DNA of 64,000 nt from Lytechinus variegatus (GCF_018143015.1 NC_054742.1:14987632-15051631); one strand, 5' to 3'; counted from the stretch's first letter, positions 22,822 to 34,945 are shown. A program made the numbers and translations. The notes: generated by a model from the letters alone, not told the origin.

Positions 22822-25684
22822 CTACAGATATTCAAAATAGAAATTGAAGGCCCAGTCAGTGTCGCCTCTAGCTTCAGCTTCCCTCGCCTGCTTAGCTTCG
22901 CACATTTTCACCGCTGTGAAGCATTTGATGAAATCTTTACCAAGAGCATCACAGATTGTTTCATCGTTGGTCAAAGCAGTGAGGGCGTCCTCCATGTTTG
23001 TTGGGAGGTTGGCTGTTTTTGGAGGAATTTCGGCTTCTTCACAGGCATCACCAGTGACCTGTGGTGGCAATTTGAGATTGTTGACAATGCCATCAATCCC
23101 AGCTGCAACTGTTGCAGCCAGAGATAGGTATGGGTTGCATCCAGCGGCTCCAGCGCGATGTTCAATGTACGTTCCTTCTGGACCGTTGATTTTTACACGG
23201 ATATCACACGTACGGTTGTCGAAGCCCCAGGTAGCGTTGATTGGGGAAAATGTGTGTGGGGTGACCCTGGTGAGACAATTGGCGGTTGGAGCCATAAGAA
23301 CTTCGATGGCAGGAGCATGAGCTAAGATGCCAGCGATCCAGTGTTGGGCTGTTTCAGAAAGAGACAATGGATCGTTTGCATCGTAAAGGAGTGGAACTTT
23401 CTCATTGATATCCCAAAGAGAATGATTAAAATGACTGGATGAACCAGATTTGTTAGGATATGGCTTAGACATGAAAGATGCCATATATCCATTTAGAATG
23501 GCAATTTCTTTGATAGATGTCTTGTAGGTGTGGGCATTATCAGCAGCACTTATTCCAAAAGAGGGTTTGTAAGAGATTTCGAGTTGACCAGGCCCGTACT
23601 CATTCTCGACATGCTCAACATCTACACCAACCTTAGGAAGATATTCCATGAACTTGTTTAGAAGATTATAGTATGGTGTATCTCGAATCGCAGAATGTGC
23701 GTTTTTATCTTCGTTGAGTGGCTTTTTTGTTTCTTTATCTACCACGTAGAATTCATGTTCATGAGCTGAGTAGAGAGATATACCGAGTTGCCTCAGTTTC
23801 TCCAACTGTCTGCGAGCTACAACTCTTGGATGACCCTCTACTTCGGAACCTTTCCAAGTTGGCTCGATCAGGATTCGACCTGTTTTCAAAATGATAAAAA
23901 TCGAAATCACAAAAAACATTGCATAGTCAAGAACATAGCTTTGTTCACTAAGTAAACTACTCAGTCTGATATATTTTTATGAAGAAACTGATCTTATCAC
24001 CGTTCTCTAAAAAAAGTCATAAAGTTTCACTTAGCTTGAATAAAGGCGACATGATATGCATAAAAATAACCATTTCGTACAAATATGCAATGCCACTCTG
24101 TTCACAAATTTCACTTGTCCATATTTCATTAAGTTAGAAAGTTAGATCATAAACCTAATCTATCCCCTAATTCCATACATACAAAATACAATTCCGCTTT
24201 ACAGTTTGTCAAAAGCTAATCAAATGGGACTTTCGCACATCTTTCAAAAGTTCAGGATGCATTTTGTACTATCCAAGATGAAAGCTCGTTGTACTGCACT
24301 TCCTTTTTTTTTCAATAAAGGGCATACATGACATTTCTTCGACAGATATACCTCGGCGATGAGATACCTTTTAGGTATTGTGTTCATATTTGTTATACCA
24401 GTCTCTCACTAACTGTGGGAGATTTATTGTAGTTTTGACAAGAAGTTTCTATGACTGGAGTTCCAACAGGCAACAAATTTATCCAAGCAGCTATTTCTAA
24501 AGAAGCACAAAAGAAAGAACGGCAATGAGGACCTTTTGATGTCCGCCTTCGAAGCCGCCAGTTTCAGTGAAGAAATCCGAGGGGTGAAATTTCACGAATA
24601 TCCATTTGTATCAATTTTCCATCTTTCATATTAATAAACAAACTGAAATTTGAATGCATGATAAAACATCAATAACCAAGCACTATTACAACGAGGAGAT
24701 ATTTGCCCAGATTATATCAATCAACCTTTAATTAGTGAAAAAAGAAAGAATTTTACCTCAATTGAAACTAGATTTTAACACTTTTCCTATCGTTTGCGGC
24801 GAATGAAAATTTCAAATGTGGTCGGTGCATAGGCGGTGGAAGCGGGGGGACGTGTCCCCCCACCTAAATTTGAGTTGGGGGGGGGCGATCGCCCCTAAAT
24901 TTTTAGCTGATGACCTTTTTTTTTTTTGCTTGTCAAAAAATTGTGGTCGTCCCCCCTAAAATTTTTGGCTTCCGCCGCCAATGGGTCGGTGGAATATTGT
25001 TGTTCATTACTGTACATGCAAGATGAGTGCCAGCACATGCCCAGACGAGCAAATTTGAGTCATAATTTAGGACATATTTCATAGTTTATTTTCGCATGTC
25101 TCCGAATTATGTACTACCCATATAACCAGACCAAGATGCGGCGAAAAAGTAATTATCATCACAAAATCATATTTCCCTTTGTGTATGACCTATAACTGCG
25201 GAGCCATGCGGGAATCATTAAATTTTTGTCTACACAATTGCAAGAGATGTTGAGCAAAGTGCATGCCTGACATACTTTCTGCTGGCGGCTTTTAAACTTG
25301 TTCAAAAAGATTTTATTTGCTGTTACTCCATCTCATTTGAAACCTCCTTGGTTTTGATTAAATGATATCAAATCACCATTTTAGATATAAATTACCTGTG
25401 CGTTTCAACCACGGAAGAATTTGAAAGGATTCAAAGATAGGAAACATGACAGCATCAGCAAAACCTATTTCCTCTGCATAACCAGTATTCAGTGCAAGTA
25501 CATTTAGCTGAACATCAAACGCTAGGTGGCACAGAGCAAAGTTAAGCCCCTTAGTAGCCTTCTCCTTAAAATGTCTAGCCAGAACAAGCTTGGACCTTGC
25601 AATTCCATTGGTGTCAGTCTGCTCGAAGCGAATTGCCAAAAGATTTTCCTCTTTGATTATCTCAAGGATCTTATTCAGATCCAT
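22822..25684 (-). CDS. Lengsin-like class I glutamine-synthetase-fold protein, gene B
   Basis: Minus-strand coding exons are 25684-25396 and 23879-22822, with a phase-1 GT...AG intron of about 1.5 kb, giving 448 residues. As in gene A, an acceptor AG lies two bases before the ATG, implying a non-coding exon upstream. Exon 1 has one extra residue and about 19 substitutions against gene A. Exon 2 differs at only 8 of 351 residues, and the same family motifs and the Phe in place of the flap Glu are retained. The frame is intact, so it is probably functional. The genes are convergent with about 9 kb between stop codons. The intron holds a 156-base MITE (24828-24983), absent from gene A. Role unknown; lengsin relatives may be structural or regulatory. 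Confidence 0.93.
24828..24983. mobile_element. 156-bp hAT-like MITE in the lengsin B intron
   Basis: An exact 8-base duplication GGTCGGTG flanks it (24820-24827 and 24984-24991). The ends CATAGGCGGTGGAAGCGG and, inverted, CATTGGCGGCGGAAGCC match the MITE at 17154. Interior G/C and T homopolymers. Confidence 0.85.
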
Positions 25685-25686
25685 TC

Positions 25687-26212
25687 CTGATACGGGGAAT
25701 GATATGTCACTGTAAAAATAAGAATGTACATCATTATGATAAGAATGCCGATTGAAAGATTGATGACCACCTTGTGAGAAAAAAAAACAAAAATAATAGG
25801 AAAAATAGAAGAAGAAAGAAATAAACAGGGAAAAGAGAAATGGCGAAAATGAGATATCCTCACTCCTCAGAGGAATATAGATATCAGCATAGGCGCCGGT
25901 TTTGGGTGAAAAGGTCTCCCTCGCGTTTAGGATTCTTCGAAAAAAATTTTTTTATTGCATATCTCCCTCAGCTCCAGAAAATCCTTCATACTGTCCTAGT
26001 TGCTTCCAAAATTATTTGACCACCCCCCCCCCCCCATTCATTCATGAACCAGCAATCACAAATATCCCAGAAGTTTACATCGAGTTTTTTTAGAGTTGTT
26101 CAAGCAAGTTGCAATATGTATTTGTTTTATGCAAAGAGATTATTGGAAGTGTAGAGCATGGTGGTTTCGTTTTATTATTAATCTTTTTCATTAACACAGC
26201 GTGAAATCAACA
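25687..26212. other. Upstream region of lengsin-like gene B
   Basis: A polypyrimidine stretch and AG precede the start codon on the minus strand. A C run lies at 26022-26035. The upstream non-coding exon could not be placed. Confidence 0.4.
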
Positions 26213-26412
26213 CTCTAAAAAATATTGGGTAAAATGCTCCATGAGGGTAATTATTGTGTCCAACCAACATTGGGAATTTCTTTGGGGCATTTTCATTTAT
26301 CCAGTGTGATGAAAATTTTGCCCATTATAAAGTATTTGCTGCTTTAAAAAAAAAACCTTTCCATGCTTCCCGCATTGGATAAAATACTGCCAAAAAATTG
26401 GTTGGACACAAA
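26213..26412. mobile_element. Fold-back MITE (ATATTGGGTAAAATGCTCC family)
   Basis: The left arm AAATATTGGGTAAAATGCTCC...GTCCAACCAACATTGGG and right arm CCAAAAAATTGGTTGGACAC are inverted. The far right terminus is lost where the next element begins. Used here as the continuous reference for the split copy at 16149-17445. Confidence 0.6.
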
Positions 26413-26424
26413 ATTGATTTGAAT

Positions 26425-26995
26425 GCTAACAGAAAATTCAACAAGCATAACACTGAAAATTTCATCAAAATCGGATGTAAAATAAGAAAGTTACGACAAT
26501 TTAAAATTTTGCTTAATTTCACAAAACAGTTATATGCACATCTTGGTCGGTATGCAAATGAGGAGACTTATTACCTCATCCACTCACTATTTTCTTTTTT
26601 TACTTTATTATATGAAATAGAAAATATTCTATTTTTCTCCTCATTGTCAAGTGAAACAATGATAAATTCCTCCCTGAACATGTGGAATGAGCATTGTTTA
26701 ATACTATATGATGGTCAATTTGGTCCTTTTTTGTCAATTCTATAAAAAAATGAAATATTGTATAATTCAAACAATAAAAACAAAAGAAATAGTGAGTGAG
26801 GGGCATCATCGACTCATCACATTTGCATGCCACTGAGTTGCGCATATCACTGTTTTGTGAACAATTTATAAATAAAACTTTAAAAATGTCATAACTCTTA
26901 TTTTTATTTCAGATTTTGATGAAATTTTCAGCGCTTTGCCAGTTTGATATTTCTTTATTTATTCAAATCGACATTTTTTCTGGGGTGAACATTAT
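26425..26995. mobile_element. Fold-back MITE, truncated ends
   Basis: The inverted arms are ATTTCATCAAAATCGGATGT...GTCGGTATGCAAATGAGGAG and CATTTGCATGCCACTGAGTT...CAGATTTTGATGAAATTTTC. The inner part encodes nothing convincing. Closest in-window relative is 31518-32133. Confidence 0.65.
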
Positions 26996-28345
26996 ATTTA
27001 AGTGTATTAATGATATTCGTTCAGTGACATTTACAAATAAGAGGAAATTCAAACTTTAGTGACATAACGTCAATAATACAGTTACCATTAAAATAAGGAA
27101 TTCATAAACTTATATCCGTATAAAAATCTATAGATCAATCATACTGGTCCATTCATTTTTCAATTCACAGAAAAAAAACTTAAGAAAATACACAAAATGA
27201 AAAAATATAGAAAATAAAAATCCGCACATCCCCCACACACACACACACACACCCAAAGCATCATTGTCCTTCAGGTCCCGTTCCCACCTTCCCCCAGCCC
27301 CACCATTATGAATCATAACCGGATCCAAGGGGCTAAGTAGCCCCCCCCCCCCCCTCATCCATTTTCGGCGCAAAGGGGCCGGGGGGAGTGGAAGAAGAGA
27401 AATAAGGAAGAAGAAAAATAAATCAAATATGGAAGGGGAATTTGAATGAATCATGGGGTCATGATTTAAGATCTATCTCAATGAATGTCTTTAAAGAGGA
27501 AAAATATAAAGCCATTCTGAGTAGCCTTTATACAGTACAGTGAAACATTGTGGTACATTTAAGTCCTCTATTTTCTAAATCAAGAGCAGAAGCATACTTG
27601 GCAGAATATACACCCGCGTATTATAATTAAATCATAGGTGGGGACGATCATAAAGCTTTTCGATTTGATCTTGTTCTACTTTTACCTTCCGTTCATTTCC
27701 GTCCATTCTGCTATATAATGCAGTATATAAGGTCATTGGTTATTTTTTTCACATCAGCATAATCGTATATCTAATTGAATGCTAAACTCATTGCACTCGG
27801 GTGGAAACAAGCACTTGAGATAGTCTTTATCGGGTCTCTATATCGAGCTCCATCATAAGATGCAGTAAAATATAACTTGATGTGGTTTACAAAGTAAAAT
27901 ATTAATTAAAACTTACCTATATGCTGATAATTTTCAAAAGACACCAATGTCTCCTTGCTTTTAACCAGAGTGCTCGATTGAACAGGTCATCTATGCTGCA
28001 TGACTGAACAATACAACCTGAGAAAGGATATGACCTGAAACCCTGCGTACGATTAACCAAGTGCACCTGCCGCCGCCCCCCCCCCCCCTGCAGCTAGTTA
28101 TTATCATGATGCGTTATGGATAAATTTCATAAATAATTCAACACTTCAGCACGTAAGGAATATGGTAAGAGAATTAAGTATGGATAGTGGAGTCTTAAGT
28201 ATGAATCTGGAGTGTGGGAAGATCGAGTGTCTTATAAAATAGGTGACTTGTAAACGATGGATTTTAACACCAATAAATCCTCATACAGAATGCAGGAATG
28301 GAGTATCAGCAAAATTTAATCAAGGTATGTGTATAGAGTATATTA
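26996..28345. other. No gene recognised; (CA)n and poly-C tracts
   Basis: A (CA)n run lies at about 27233-27252, a C run of about 14 at 27341-27354 and another at 28075-28089. No coding signal. Confidence 0.45.
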
Positions 28346-28349
28346 ATGA

Positions 28350-28450
28350 TGAGAATGTAAGTATGATCCAGTGGTTACAGAATTGGACTCATAATCGCAA
28401 GGCTGTGAGTTCGAATTATCCCCACTCTGCCAGTCTTCACTTTGATAAAA
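28350..28450 (+). repeat. tRNA-Met-like SINE head or tRNA pseudogene
   Basis: TGATCCAGTGG (28364-28374) is a full A-box match and GAGTTCGAATT (28409-28419) a full B-box match. CTCATAATC sits where a CAT anticodon loop would be, as in elongator tRNA-Met. The anticodon and T stems are partly broken and the acceptor stem does not close, so it is more likely a tRNA-derived SINE fragment than a functional tRNA. Confidence 0.5.
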
Positions 28451-28803
28451 AGGCCCGAGAGTAATCGTCTATAGAAGGTCAGCCACTGTCTGATTAACCC
28501 CCGGGGGCCACTTACATTGACGAGTGGATACCATGCGCGACCAAAAAAAAACACGTAAAAAGGAAAAAGGATGTCTTTTTCACGATAGGGCACGTTACGT
28601 ACGTAACGTGATAAGGTGTCAAAAACACAAAAATAATGAAAAAGGGTATCTATTTCGCTAGGAAAATTACGTGTTTAGGGTCGAATTTGCGGGGATGATA
28701 AAACAAAATTAAATGTTTTGTAAAGGATGTCCTTTTTGCCCCAACACTTCGTGTTTAGAGTCCGATTTGCGCGAGGTGTAGAAGGTGGGGTCGTCGTACT
28801 TAA

Positions 28804-29400
28804 AGGTGAATCCAACCCAAATAAAAACTTGTTTTTATAAGGAAAAGAAAAATCAGACAAGTTGATAGGTGAAAGTTTTAACTGGACAAACAAAAAGAAA
28901 GATATGAATTTTTAAAAGTTGTAAATATTGGTAATCACTATACCCATGGAGTTTTCAAATTGGCCGCATATGGGATGTCATAGTGATGTAAGGCAAGGAC
29001 TACTCTTCCATCTTCCATGTACTCCAATACATATTATGGCTAAAATGTCATTTTTCCCAAAAGTTTTATTTCAAATTATATTTTTCTTTCATGAGGACAT
29101 AAAACAATATACTACATGGGTTATATTTAGATTACTGCCCCAGGGGAATGGGTACTCAGGAGAAAACCACAAATCCCTGATAATAAAGTACATGGCCTAT
29201 GGGAAAGTTGTCCTTGCCCCTTGTCATAATTTACTTACCCAGTTGCCAATTTGAAATCTACATAGTATTAGTGATCTCAATTTTAAAGCAGCTATAACTT
29301 TCTTATTGCTTGTCCAATTTCTTTCAAACTTTCACCATTCTGTTCAATTTATTTTTCTCCTTCCCAACTCAACATTTTATGGCCAAGGCTGGATTTCCCT
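28804..29400. mobile_element. TTAA-flanked fold-back element nested in 28499-30419
   Basis: The termini AGGTGAATCCAACC and, inverted, AGGGAAATCCAGCC are flanked by TTAA at 28800-28803 and 29401-29404. The related copy at 43498-44047 has a single TAAA-like site there, an empty-site comparison for TTAA insertion. Same broad family as 8554-9131. Confidence 0.8.
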
Positions 29401-29574
29401 TTAACCAAATAAGGTAAAACCGACGACCGAAGGACCCGTAAAAATAAAAAATTCCTGTATTTTTTTAGGGGTTCATTTCAGGGAATATTTGCCAAGAGTA
29501 TCGTTTTGTTTCCAATACTTGTTAAGGGTAGGGTTTCACACGCAAATACTTGTTAAGGGGTGCATTTTCAGAAT

Positions 29575-30334
29575 CATTCATAACTATGTCTATATACCTT
29601 TGTTGTTTTATTTGTAGCTTCTCTTAAACTGTAACTGACTTTTGAAAGATTTTTCTAATTGTTAATTTCTGCAGTAATCATTCAACTTTCTCTTCCGAAA
29701 AATCATTGGCTAATAATGTTATAACCCACTTTACATTCATATTTATATTTTTGTTCAGATCATATTACTTCCACGTCCTCTTATTTTTTAATTTAAATTC
29801 ATTTTGAGATAATTCATTGATTACTCCGATTCCTTCAACTATATTATTACCATCAACACAGTGTTTATTTAGAATCATTATCAAGTATATCGAGAACAAT
29901 CCCAACCCAGATAACTGTTTCATTTATAATGTTTATACATGTTTTCCTCCTTCAATTTCACCCAAATTAATGATAGCTTTATTTTTTTTTCTTTTCTACA
30001 AAGCAAGTATTATTTCATACAATCCACTCTTCAACCTACATGTATTGTTATTCATTCAAAATTGGTTAAATATATATTTATGTTAAAATGTGCATTATGT
30101 TAAAGGTATATACATTTAGTCTACTCCTAACCTTTCCCCATTCCTGTATTTGACATTACTTCTCCCTCTGTATACTTTTCTTTTTGTATCCCCTTTCCAG
30201 TATTATACATTAGTATACTTTAATTGTTGTTATTTTTTTTACTGTTTCGCTTGTTTGTTTACTAAAATTTTACTATGTACAAATTCATGTAATTCAGCCT
30301 TTGGCTGCTAATTGAATTTTTATCTATCTATCTA
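29575..30334 (+). mobile_element. 5'-truncated retroposon-like insertion with (TATC)n tail
   Basis: This block interrupts the element between CATTTTCAGAAT and TATGGAAATT, which are contiguous at 43959-43980. It ends ATTCAGCCTTTGGCTGCTAA then TATCTATCTATC, the kind of 3' end seen on several non-LTR retrotransposons. No reverse-transcriptase frame is left. Target duplication is two bases or not detectable. Confidence 0.55.
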
Positions 30335-30426
30335 ATATGGAAATTACGTGTTTAGGGTGCTTTTTGAGACCCCATGGTCGCGCATGGTATCCACTCGTGA
30401 ATGGAAGTGGGCCCCCGGGGATTAAC

Positions 30427-31513
30427 CTAGAAGTAAAATGTTTCCTATAGGTAATTGGTTATGTACCAGCTTGGCGTTTACAAGCAAAATGCTGTCCTGC
30501 GAAGTTCCTACGGGTGTTACCATAAAACAAACAAAAACAAAAATATCACAACCCGGTCCTTCTGACAGCCTTTGCTCATCTATTTGAAATATATCCGTTG
30601 ATGGAGATGAGGAATGGCGTATAGGAAATTCTTCGTATAATTTGGGACCATCAGTTTTGTAAATCAGCATGTATTGGAACATTCAAGAATTTCATTCAAG
30701 TTTTTACATGCATTCTGACAATTATTGAGGTAACAAAAGTATATTGAATGCATATAATTTTGCACTCTTGGCGGTTTGCTTCCATTTTCATTTCATTTAT
30801 TTTATTTCGACACGGAACACGTACATCAGCGAAATTAGGCTGTTCTTCAGAACGTCTGTGTATAATGACAATAATAATAAAAATAAAAAAATATTACATG
30901 TATACAATTAAGAAATACAAAATAAAACAACTCAATGTACAGGTAAAAAAATCGATATTACACAAAAAGAGAACGTATTAAAAAAAAGCAAGACAAAAAC
31001 TGATAGATTGATATTGGCAAAAGAATCTGTTTTCACAGTTTATGCTTTAACTTGATAGGGATGTAGACTTGCGTTGGATAAGTCCTTGTTTAATAAATCG
31101 AGACATGTAAACAACAAACCAGATTGAACCACATGCATGCAGTATAGATCACGTATCTACCATTGAATTTTATTCACAGTGAATGGTTGATATTTTCAGG
31201 GGTCCCAGCAAAACCCCAAAATAAACAACTCAAAGACTCGGCTAGAATGAAAGAAACATGATCCTTTGCATTTAGCCGTACCTATTCACCAGGCCTGCTA
31301 TTCACTCATGCCATTGTGGCGAAGCAACAAAAGTTTGACACGCAGGTTTAATTTACGGCAGATCCCTTGGAATTTTTTTTTCAGAGAGGAACACGAAAAA
31401 ATAGCCTAAGTATTTCCGCATACAAGCAAAGCAAAAAAAAAAAAAAAAATATCACAGTGGGAACAATTTCTGAAAATCAGAAGCTTCGAGATTCAATACA
31501 ATGACGCGGGAAC
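30427..31513. other. No gene recognised; LINE-like 3' tail near 30785-30850
   Basis: TTTCATTTCATTTATTTTAT followed by CGACACGGAACACGTACATC resembles a minus-strand LINE 3' end. The 86-codon minus-strand open frame at 30422-30682 has no recognisable domain. An A run of about 16 lies at 31434-31449. Confidence 0.45.
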
Positions 31514-31517
31514 TTAA

Positions 31518-32133
31518 AGGACAAGTTCACCCCATCAACAACAAGTTGATTTGAATAAAAAGAGGAAAATCCAACAAGTGTAACACTGAAAATTTCATCA
31601 AAATCGGATTTAAAATAAGAAAGTTATGACATTAATTTAACGTTTCGCTTAAATTCACAAAACAGTTATATGCACATCCTGGTCGGTATGCAAATGAGGA
31701 GACTGATGACACCACTCACTGTTTCTTTTGTATTTTATCATAAGAAACATTCTAATTTTCTGCTCATTGTCAAGTGAAACAATAATCCCCCCCCCCCCGA
31801 ATATGTGCAAGGAAGCTTATTGATATGTGTAATTGGCGTTGTTGATACTATATGGTTTCGTCAAGGTGGTCCTTATTGTCAAATCTGTAAAATAAAAAAA
31901 TATATATATATATATATATATTGTATAATTCAAACAATAAAAAAACAAAAGAAATAGTGAATGAGGGACATCATCGACGGTCTCATTTGCATATCACTGA
32001 GTTGTGCATATTACTGTTTAAAATGTCATAACTTTCTTATTTTACAACCGATTTTGATGAAATTTTGGCCTTATGCTAGTTTGATTTTTTTCTCTTTATT
32101 CAAAGCAACAATTATCTGGGGTACACTTGACCT
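31518..32133. mobile_element. Fold-back MITE, TTAA family
   Basis: The left end AGGACAAGTTCACCCC pairs with the right end GGGGTACACTTGACCT. Flanks are TTAA (31514-31517) and TTAG (32134-32137). Inner inverted arms are the same as at 26425. It contains a (TA)n run at about 31900-31920 and a C run near 31788. Confidence 0.75.
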
Positions 32134-32137
32134 TTAG

Positions 32138-33297
32138 ATGTCTCTCGATCCCCTTTATAAAGGTGGATTGGTTTCTTTTGGCTGTTATACCCTACAGTAC
32201 ATTCCGGGAGTATTTATATAGTCAAAGTTCTCTAAGCTGTAGTCTCTAAAAACTTTAATTTTATTAAATAATGAATAAAATTATTGGCTAATTCATTCTC
32301 TGTGTTATATATGGTTATCTTGGAATGTTTACACAGTCATTGAAAGACCACATAAACGGTGATGGTCATTTCGATCGAGGTACTAACAAGTTAGCGAAAC
32401 CGTAAGAGGTCCAGGGGGTGGAACACACGTTTCATCAATATTCTTGTTCGACAAGTTGTCCGATCTGAAATCTTTCCTTGATTAAAACTGCATGGTTGAC
32501 AAGCACTGTTACTCTGCACCGGTCGACGGGACAGTTATATCCTGCATGGCCGGGCTGCCGCCCCTATGTTTAGGTTACAAAAACCCCTAATATTCTCGAA
32601 TTGAATAGCCTAAAAAAGATATGAATATTGTCATTAACTCTTTGCTTGACACGAACAGAATCACTTCTTGTTCTGCGCCACATTATTTTCAAGGTGCAAC
32701 ATTGAGAGGGGAATTAAATTGACTAAATTAATTCAGCTCACAGGAGCTTTTGATTTTTTTATTGCAAATGAAATCTTTGCGATGAACACATCACTATTTC
32801 AAACTTACATCATCACCCCCTGTAAAACAAAAAATAAATAAAATAAATCGGTCCCATGCATTGCCCTGTACGGCCCGATGCTGAAAATAATTGCCGGTAT
32901 ATTTAAATATATATAGTAAAATTCACCGAGCTGAAAATTTCATCAGAACCTGATAAGAATATATCGAAGCTATTGAATTTCAAACTTTAGCGTTTAAGGA
33001 AACAGTTGTGCACGTCATCATTAAAATTCATTAGGTGGGCTGATGATGTAACCACTTTCATTTTCTTATCATAGGCACGGGCACTAGGGAGGACGGGGGA
33101 CACGTCCCACCCCCATCAGCTGGCAAAACAAAAACCGGGAGAAAGGAGAAATAGGTGGAGAAAGAAAGAGGAACGTAGTGGGAAAGAAGAAATTATTATA
33201 CATTATAATATGCTATATTGTATTAAATATATTATGTTATATTATATTATAATATATATCATGAAACATGAAACATAATGAAACATAATTTGCTCAG
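32138..33297. other. No gene recognised
   Basis: Contains a fragment of a fold-back arm at 32925-33050 (ATTTCATCAGAACCTGATAA and GAATTTCAAAC) and AT-only sequence at 33195-33265. No exon was seen. Confidence 0.45.
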
Positions 33298-34945
33298 GGC
33301 CAATAATAATAATAATAATAACAATATTTATAAAGCGCAACATATCCATCTCTAAGAGATGCTCAAGGCGCATACAAATAACAAATAACAAAAGAAAAAT
33401 TAACAAACTAAACATAAGAATAAAGAACTAGACTGTAAACTGCTGGTATGATTTAGCAGTATGCATTAAGCATCAGGTGAGTTTTAAGTGCTGCCTTAAA
33501 TGTAGAAAGAGTATTAGCTGTCTGAATAGATAGCGGTAACCTGTTCCACAAAAAAGGTGCAGCAGATGAAAATGCTCTATCCCCCCAACTTCGTTTAGTA
33601 CGTATTTCTTTGAGCCTTACATTATTTGAAGAACGCAAACCAGAACGACCTGAGGAATGGGTTAACAGAAGCGATGAAATGTAATCAGGAGCTAGATATG
33701 GAAGCTTAAAAGTGCCACCGAGATGTTGAGATAATTATCTCATCATGTCAACATCTTTTAGAAGAGATGATGAGATGACAAGATCTTGGATCTCGTCATG
33801 TCGTCATCTTTAAGAAGAGATGTTGAGATGACAAGATCCCGGGATCTCGTCATGTCGTCATCTTTTAGTAGAGATGATGAGATGACAAGATCTCGGATCT
33901 CGTCATGTCGACATCTTGTAGAAGAGATGATTAGATGACATGATCATGGATCGAAGATCTTGTCATCTGACCATTTCTTCTGAAAGATGTCGACATGACG
34001 AGATCCGAGATCTTGTCATCTCATCATCTCTACTAAAAGATGACGACATGACGAGATCCCGGGATCTTGTCATCTCAACATCTCTTCTAAAAGATGTCAA
34101 CATGATGAGATCCGAGATCTTGTCATCTCATCATCTCTTCTAAAAGATGTTGACATGATGAGATCCGGGATCTTGTCATCTCATCATCTCTTCTAAAAGA
34201 TGTCAACATGATGAGATCCGGGATCTTGTCATCTCATCATCTCTTCCAAAAGATGTTGACATGATGAGATTCAGGATCTTGTCATCTCATCATCTCTTCT
34301 ACAAGATGTCAACATGATGAGATCCGGGATCTTGTCATCTCATCATCTCTTCTTAAAGATGTTGACATGATGAGATCCAGGATCTTGTCATCTCATCATC
34401 TCTTCTTAAAGATGTCGACATGATAAGATCTGGGATCTCGTCATCTTATCCTTTGCTATCAAGATGTCGACTTCCCGAGATAATTATCTCAACATCTCGG
34501 TGGCACTTTTAAGCTTCCATAGCTAGATTATTTTGTGCACGATAGGTTAAGAGGAGAATTTTGTAGATTACACGCTGTTGAACAGGGAGCCAGTGGAGGG
34601 ATTTTAGGATAGGAGTGATACGTGAGGATCTTCTTGATTTGGTCACAAGGCGAGCAGCAGTATTTTGGACTTTTTGCAGTCTGTTAACTTGGTTGGCGGG
34701 TAAACGAAAGAGTAAAGAATTGCAATTGTCAAGATGTGAGGTAACGAAAGCATGTACTAACTGTTGGGTGGATTGAGGTGAGAGATATTGTCTAATTGTA
34801 CGGATATTTCGAAGATTACAATTAGCTAGTTTCACACAATTCGAAACGTGAGACTCAAATGACATGGCAGAATCAAATAGTACTCCAAGATTCTTAGCCT
34901 GATGTACAGAAGTTACACGGGCAGAGCCAACTTGGACATGAGATA
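33298..34945 (-). mobile_element. 5'-truncated CR1/L2-like LINE, interrupted by an 823-bp element
   Basis: On the minus strand about 34945-34529 encodes a reverse-transcriptase C-terminus (KNLGVLFDSAMSFESHV, LVHAFVTSHLDNCNSLL, NRLQKVQNTAARLV, LKSLHWLPVQQRVIYKIL). The frame resumes at 33689 with APDYISSLLL and continues to SWGDRAFSSAAPFLWNRLP and TFKAALKTHL. The 3' end, GCGCCTTGAGCATCTCTTAG then (TTA)n, reaches 33298. Catalytic motifs are absent, so it is a dead 3' fragment. The inserted block is 33698-34520. Confidence 0.85.
33698..34520. mobile_element. Palindromic minisatellite transposon inside the LINE
   Basis: Exact 8-base direct repeats AGCTAGAT flank it (33690-33697 and 34521-34528). 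The inverted ends match over about 45 bases, starting ATGGAAGCTTAAAAGTGCC and running through GAGATAATTATCTC. The interior is a 53-base tandem unit containing GATGACAAGATC...GATCTTGTCATC and TCTTCTAAAAGATG, largely self-complementary. No protein is encoded. The 8-base duplication suggests a hAT-type or similar transposase acting in trans. Confidence 0.85.

Larger units (their letters stand above)
28499..30419. mobile_element. CCCCGGGG-ended DNA element carrying two nested insertions
   Basis: Direct repeats GATTAAC flank it (28492-28498 and 30420-30426). The ends are inverted: GGCCACTTACATTGACGAGT...GCGCGACCA and, on the right, TGGTCGCGCATGG...GAATGGAAGTGGGCCCCCGGGG. Comparison with the uninterrupted 550-base copy at 43498-44047 shows that 28804-29400 and about 29575-30334 were inserted later. 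No transposase. Superfamily unknown, with a 7-8-base target duplication. Confidence 0.8.

Noticed and set aside
33940-34143. 67-codon frame repeating SSHHLF-like units
   Set aside because: Translation of the 53-base minisatellite unit.
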